From: Tessaracoccus antarcticus
GTDB lineage: Bacteria > Actinomycetota > Actinomycetes > Propionibacteriales > Propionibacteriaceae
Assembly (NCBI RefSeq): GCF_003688855.1
Contig: NZ_REFW01000001.1
Span: 496,001 to 560,000 of the forward strand
Length of the DNA: 64,000 bases
Direction: 5' to 3'
Positions within the stretch are counted from its first letter, which is position 1. The number at the start of each line of letters is the position of its first letter. The position numbers and the translations under genes are program-made. This document shows positions 60,382 to 64,000 of the stretch, piece by piece. The notes under the pieces were generated by a model. That model saw only the letters and a program-made list of their open reading frames with translations. It was not told the DNA's origin and searched no databases.

Positions 60382-62586
60382 ATGCGGGCCACTGAATATG
60401 CCGGAATCGTGGCGGGGCTGCTGTCCGCCGTCGATCCCCGAGTGGCCGGGCTGGTTCAGGCCGCACAGACCCTCGACAACGCCGTCGACACCAACGCAGC
60501 CAGCATCGACCAGGCGATCCGCGACTACCAGCAACGGCTGGAGGCCATCAAGGACGACCTCATCGACCGCGCCCTGGACATGGTGCCCATCGAAGAACTC
60601 ACGAACCAGGCCAAGCAGACCGGCCTGATGGATGCGTACCAACTGCATGCCGAGGCAACGCTCGGCCCACTGTTTCTGAGTGTGACGTCCCCGGCCGCGC
60701 GGCTGGCGGATCCGCGTGGTGGTGCGCTGATCGCGATCGGCCCCATGCCGCCGGACACGTTCCAGGCCAAGCTGGAAGCCGGCCCCGTGAAGGGCAACGG
60801 GGCGCTGCGGGTGACCGACACCGGCGTCGCCGGTGTCATCAGCGCCAGCATCGGTGTCATTGAGGTGGCTGCCCTGGCCAGTCTTGCTCGCACCCCTGAG
60901 GGGGGGCCGTCCTTCCTGGCCGTCTTCGCCGCCGGTTTCACACCGGGGCTCCAGTTCGGTTTCGGGTTCCAGATCAGCCGGATCGGCGGGCTTGTGGGGG
61001 TGGAACGAGCCATCGACCGGGATGCGATGGCAGCGAAACTCCGCGAGGGCACGCTGGCGGCGGTGCTCTTCCCGCTGGACATCGGTCCCTCGGCCACCGC
61101 CGCACTGATCGCTGTCGACCAGTTGTTCCCGCCGCGGGACGGCAGCGCGGTGATGGGGCCCACGTTCCGTCTCTCGTGGCTGGAGGTTGCCGGTGCGGGG
61201 TTTGCATCGGTCGACCTGGCTGTCCTGATCCAGCTACCGGGACCGGTGATCGCGCTCGTCGGCTCGGTGCGTGCTGGCATTCCGGCGGTGGTGCAGATCC
61301 GTGCCGACATCCTGGGCGTGCTCGACTTCCCCGCCCGGACTGCGACGGTGGACGCGTCGCTCGTTGACAGCGGTGTGCTGGGGATCCTGACCATCTACGG
61401 CGACCTGGCCTTCGCCATCAGTTGGGGCGCAAGCCCCTACACCGTGCTCTCCCTCGGCGGCTTCTATCCCGGTTTCTCGCCCGAGCCCGCGAAGATCAGA
61501 CCTCTGAACCGTCTGGGCATGGCACTGGACGTACCCATTCCGGGCCTGACGTTCAGAGCGGAGGGCTACCTCGCCGCCACATCCAACACCCTGCAGTTCG
61601 GTGGTCGGCTGGAGGTGGGCATCGATGCGGGTATTGCCTCGGCGTCTGGCTACCTCGGGCTCGACGCCATCATCCAGTTCACGCCGTTCCACATCAACGC
61701 TGACGTGGTGGGCGGACTGGAAGTGAAATTCCTCGGCCATACCTTCGCAGGGGTCCGTTTCGAGGGACAACTCGATGGGCCCGGACCCGTGACGATTCAC
61801 GGCAGGATCACCGTCGAAACATTCCTGAAGGACTTCGACTGGGAACACACGTTCGTGTTCGGCGAGCCGGAGAGCCCACCCGCGATCCCGCCGCGCCGCG
61901 CCGTGGATGTCCTGGTGGCGGAGGAGTTCGGCCCCACCAACCTCCGGGCCATCGGAGGGATAGATCGCTCAGTGGTGCTGTCCACGCCCGACCGGCAGGG
62001 GGACTTCGCAGTGATCGCTCCCTTGTCCGGTGTGCTCTGGACGCAGCATCGCGTTCCCCTGGGCCTGCCGGTGGATCGGGTGGACGGTACGCCGCTCGGC
62101 ACCCGGCAGACGGTGACGGCCACCGCGCCCGGCAAGAGCGGTGTGGAACGCGACCGCTTTGCCCCCGGTTCCTTCATCACCCTGACGAAGGCGCAGGCAC
62201 TGGCCAGCCCGACGTACGACCTCCTGGATGCCGGCATACGGGTCAGCGCGGGATCCACGCTCTCCGGGCCGGATGATGACGCCTCCTCGGCACCCGAGAT
62301 CCTGCGGAAGGTGCGCGGCGAATTCAGGTTCAGCTCACTGGGACTGTTGCTGATCGCCTCTGCGTTCCCTGAAGGCGTTCTGGGGATGGTGGCCCAGCGC
62401 GATCGACCCGCCGTCATGGTGGATGTCGACGTACGGGTGACGGTCACGCCGCCCCCCTGGGTCACCACCGCCGACGGGGCCCACCACAGCTCCGCGACTG
62501 CCGCGATCTGCCGCTCCCTCATCGTGGGTGGCGCGGCCCTGACCGCCGCGGATGCCGCCCACCCCGTTGCTCTGGGAGGGCTGTAG
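60382..62586 (+). CDS. DUF6603-like large protein, unknown function
   Basis: A 734-residue protein without signal peptide. The N-terminus (about 1-90) is a helical region. A long beta-rich core (about 165-500) follows: FTPGLQFGFGFQISRIGGLVGVERAI, LFPPRDGSAVMGPTFRLSWLEVAG, then WGASPYTVLSLGGFYPGF and LAATSNTLQFGGRLEVGID. This pattern matches what I recall of DUF6603, a poorly characterised beta-barrel-like family found in gene clusters of myxobacteria, cyanobacteria and actinobacteria. It lies where gyrB often sits. ATG 60382 follows GGGGGAAG. The next gene starts two bases after its stop. Confidence 0.6.
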   Translation: MRATEYAGIVAGLLSAVDPRVAGLVQAAQTLDNAVDTNAASIDQAIRDYQQRLEAIKDDLIDRALDMVPIEELTNQAKQTGLMDAYQLHAEATLGPLFLSVTSPAARLADPRGGALIAIGPMPPDTFQAKLEAGPVKGNGALRVTDTGVAGVISASIGVIEVAALASLARTPEGGPSFLAVFAAGFTPGLQFGFGFQISRIGGLVGVERAIDRDAMAAKLREGTLAAVLFPLDIGPSATAALIAVDQLFPPRDGSAVMGPTFRLSWLEVAGAGFASVDLAVLIQLPGPVIALVGSVRAGIPAVVQIRADILGVLDFPARTATVDASLVDSGVLGILTIYGDLAFAISWGASPYTVLSLGGFYPGFSPEPAKIRPLNRLGMALDVPIPGLTFRAEGYLAATSNTLQFGGRLEVGIDAGIASASGYLGLDAIIQFTPFHINADVVGGLEVKFLGHTFAGVRFEGQLDGPGPVTIHGRITVETFLKDFDWEHTFVFGEPESPPAIPPRRAVDVLVAEEFGPTNLRAIGGIDRSVVLSTPDRQGDFAVIAPLSGVLWTQHRVPLGLPVDRVDGTPLGTRQTVTATAPGKSGVERDRFAPGSFITLTKAQALASPTYDLLDAGIRVSAGSTLSGPDDDASSAPEILRKVRGEFRFSSLGLLLIASAFPEGVLGMVAQRDRPAVMVDVDVRVTVTPPPWVTTADGAHHSSATAAICRSLIVGGAALTAADAAHPVALGGL

Positions 62587-62588
62587 CC

Positions 62589-64000
62589 ATGACCGAAACG
62601 TTCTTTGCCTGGCAGCGGTCGGGGGTGAGCGCCCTGGCAGGTCCGACGTACGCCGAGGGTCGCATGCAGGGCGAGCTCGTCGTCACACTGGACGACGGCG
62701 CCGCCCGTGACGGGTCGGCCCCGTTCCTCTTCGCAGGACCCCAGGATGTCTTATCCCTGCAGGCCGGCGTCATCGTGGGTCGAAAGCCGGCGCCCGGAAC
62801 GCTCGACGCAGAGATCACGCGCGTCGCCCACATCGAACTCAGCGACCCCGGTCTGCCGTGGCGCTACACACCCCTGCGCAACCAGCCACTCCTGCGACCC
62901 TGGCTGGTCCTGGTGGTGGGAACGACGGGCCAGGAGGTGATCGTCGACGGCGCCACCGTACGGATCCTCAACACCGCGTTGGTGGCGCACCCCCTCACGA
63001 ACTCAGCCGGCTGGGCGCACGTCCACGCCATCCCCGGCGCCACGATCGCCCGGATCCTCAGCCCGCGTCAACTGGCGGCGAACGCCTCCTACACCGCCGT
63101 GCTCGTGCCCGCCATCGTCCCCGGCACAGGCGCCAACCCGCCGCAGGTGGCCTGGAGGGATGGCACGCCGGAGGTCACACTTCCCTGTCACGACCACTGG
63201 AGCTTCCGTACCCGCGACGACACGGACGACTTCCGCTCCATTGCGCAACGGCTGGAACCCTTGACGACGGCAGAGGAGGAGGCGCTCCAGAGCGCCGGGT
63301 TCGGCAGGGCCGTCGTCACCGTTCGGGGTCGTGACGACCCGGTGCTGCAACTCGGTGGAGCGCTGAGTGCGGTGGACAAACCGCCCTCCGAGCCGCTGTC
63401 CGACCACGTCGGCATCGCGGAGGAGGTGGAGAAACTGGCGGAACTCTCGGAGGTGCACGGGGGGCGGTGGGTGCTGGGGCTGCCGCGCTTCGACGAGCCG
63501 TGGGCGGCACCTGGGACCCCGGTGCCGGTCAGCGGATGGCGTCGACAGCTGCGGGTGGATCCCCGCCACCGCGGCACGGCCGGGCTGGGGGCCTGGGCGG
63601 CCATCGCCTGGCAGGAGAAGATCGCCGCCGGGGCCGCGCAGCAGTCCGGCGAACTCGCCGTCCTGGCCGAACGCGTCCGCAACCTTTCACTGGGGCTGCA
63701 CGCTGCACGGAGGCTGTGGACCCGCAGACTGCCGGCGGATCCGAGGGCGGCGTTTGCCGTCGTGGCGCCGATGCTGTCACGGCTCCCCGTGGACGGGGGC
63801 GCCGTCGCGCTCGACCGGCTGGCCGGGCGAACCTCCCGTCTCGTTCCGGCACTGTTCTCCTCCGGTGCGCGCCGCATGCTTCGCCCCCGGAACGCTCTGG
63901 CGCGAGTCGCCGGGCCAGGTGCCACGTCACTGCCTGCGCTCATCGACGCCGCCGCCACCAAGTGCGTTCCGCCTCCCGAGCCGCTGCCCGGCCAGTATGA
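62589..64000 (+). CDS. Uncharacterised protein linked to the DUF6603 gene (5' part, runs off window)
   Basis: 470 uninterrupted codons from ATG 62589 to the window edge. It has no signal peptide and is rich in beta and coil sequence. Recognisable segments are LPWRYTPLRNQPLLRPWLVL (about 89-108) and FRTRDDTDDFRSIAQRLEPL (about 206-225). I have a memory of similar segments in large uncharacterised proteins next to DUF6603 genes, but no name. Only two bases separate it from the upstream stop, so the two are co-translated. The C-terminal half visible here (about 340-470) is helical and Ala/Arg-rich. Confidence 0.7.
   Translation, partial: MTETFFAWQRSGVSALAGPTYAEGRMQGELVVTLDDGAARDGSAPFLFAGPQDVLSLQAGVIVGRKPAPGTLDAEITRVAHIELSDPGLPWRYTPLRNQPLLRPWLVLVVGTTGQEVIVDGATVRILNTALVAHPLTNSAGWAHVHAIPGATIARILSPRQLAANASYTAVLVPAIVPGTGANPPQVAWRDGTPEVTLPCHDHWSFRTRDDTDDFRSIAQRLEPLTTAEEEALQSAGFGRAVVTVRGRDDPVLQLGGALSAVDKPPSEPLSDHVGIAEEVEKLAELSEVHGGRWVLGLPRFDEPWAAPGTPVPVSGWRRQLRVDPRHRGTAGLGAWAAIAWQEKIAAGAAQQSGELAVLAERVRNLSLGLHAARRLWTRRLPADPRAAFAVVAPMLSRLPVDGGAVALDRLAGRTSRLVPALFSSGARRMLRPRNALARVAGPGATSLPALIDAAATKCVPPPEPLPGQY

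Noticed and set aside
1-64000. tRNA, rRNA, insertion sequence or prophage
   Set aside because: No cloverleaf, rRNA segment, transposase or integrase was seen on either strand. A covariance-model and HMM search would be needed to be certain for small RNAs.

Overview
This 64 kb window is GC-rich actinobacterial chromosome, most probably from a member of the Propionibacteriaceae. That placement is my inference from gene content and order; I could not run a search. It holds the replication-origin region. On the minus strand lie rpmH, rnpA, yidD, yidC, jag/khpB, rsmG, parA and parB, with trxB-trxA further left. On the plus strand lie dnaA, dnaN, recF and a DUF721 gene. No rRNA, tRNA, insertion sequence or CRISPR array was seen.

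Layout. 1-7 kb: the end of an MMPL transporter, a LysE-type exporter, a large pRiA4b-ORF3/SUKH-like protein, an RCC1-repeat protein and an acyltransferase-3/SGNH protein. 7-14 kb: a tocopherol-cyclase-family protein, a very asymmetric heterodimeric ABC exporter preceded by a probable leader peptide and attenuator, and a gamma-glutamyltransferase with a one-base frameshift. 14-18.5 kb: a saccharopine-dehydrogenase-like reductase, a small M50 peptidase, an MFS carrier and an SDR. 18.5-29.7 kb, mostly carbon metabolism: glpD with a divergent SorC/DeoR-type regulator, a 3-hydroxyisobutyryl-CoA hydrolase-like protein, a GH15 hydrolase, a diverged G6PD, a DUF2207 protein, and a Fur-family regulator followed by catalase. 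29.8-33 kb: a secreted repeat protein, a DUF3253 protein and an SQR-like flavoprotein, interspersed with three copies of a short palindromic element. 33-36 kb: a TetR repressor divergent from a DUF2871-MFS efflux pair, with a clear promoter/operator.

36-48 kb is the trxB-trxA to parB-parA segment. Genes not usually found there (a PLP aminotransferase, an ATP-grasp ligase, SURF1, DUF3817) lie between trxA and parB. Between parA and rsmG lies an unusual 1.3 kb non-coding block. It has a 27% GC stretch, two hairpins, four 16-bp iterons, a 102/103-bp tandem repeat and flanking parS sites. It looks like a replication or segregation locus.

48-64 kb: dnaA is preceded by a 30-codon ORF that overlaps its start by 4 nt. 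A cluster of DnaA boxes follows dnaA (probable oriC). A MacB/LolD-type ABC pair separates dnaA from dnaN, and a SWIM-SNF2 helicase separates dnaN from recF. After the DUF721 gene, where gyrB is commonly found, there is instead a DUF6603-type gene and a tightly linked uncharacterised gene that runs off the window. These two are the best candidates here for part of an undescribed multigene system.
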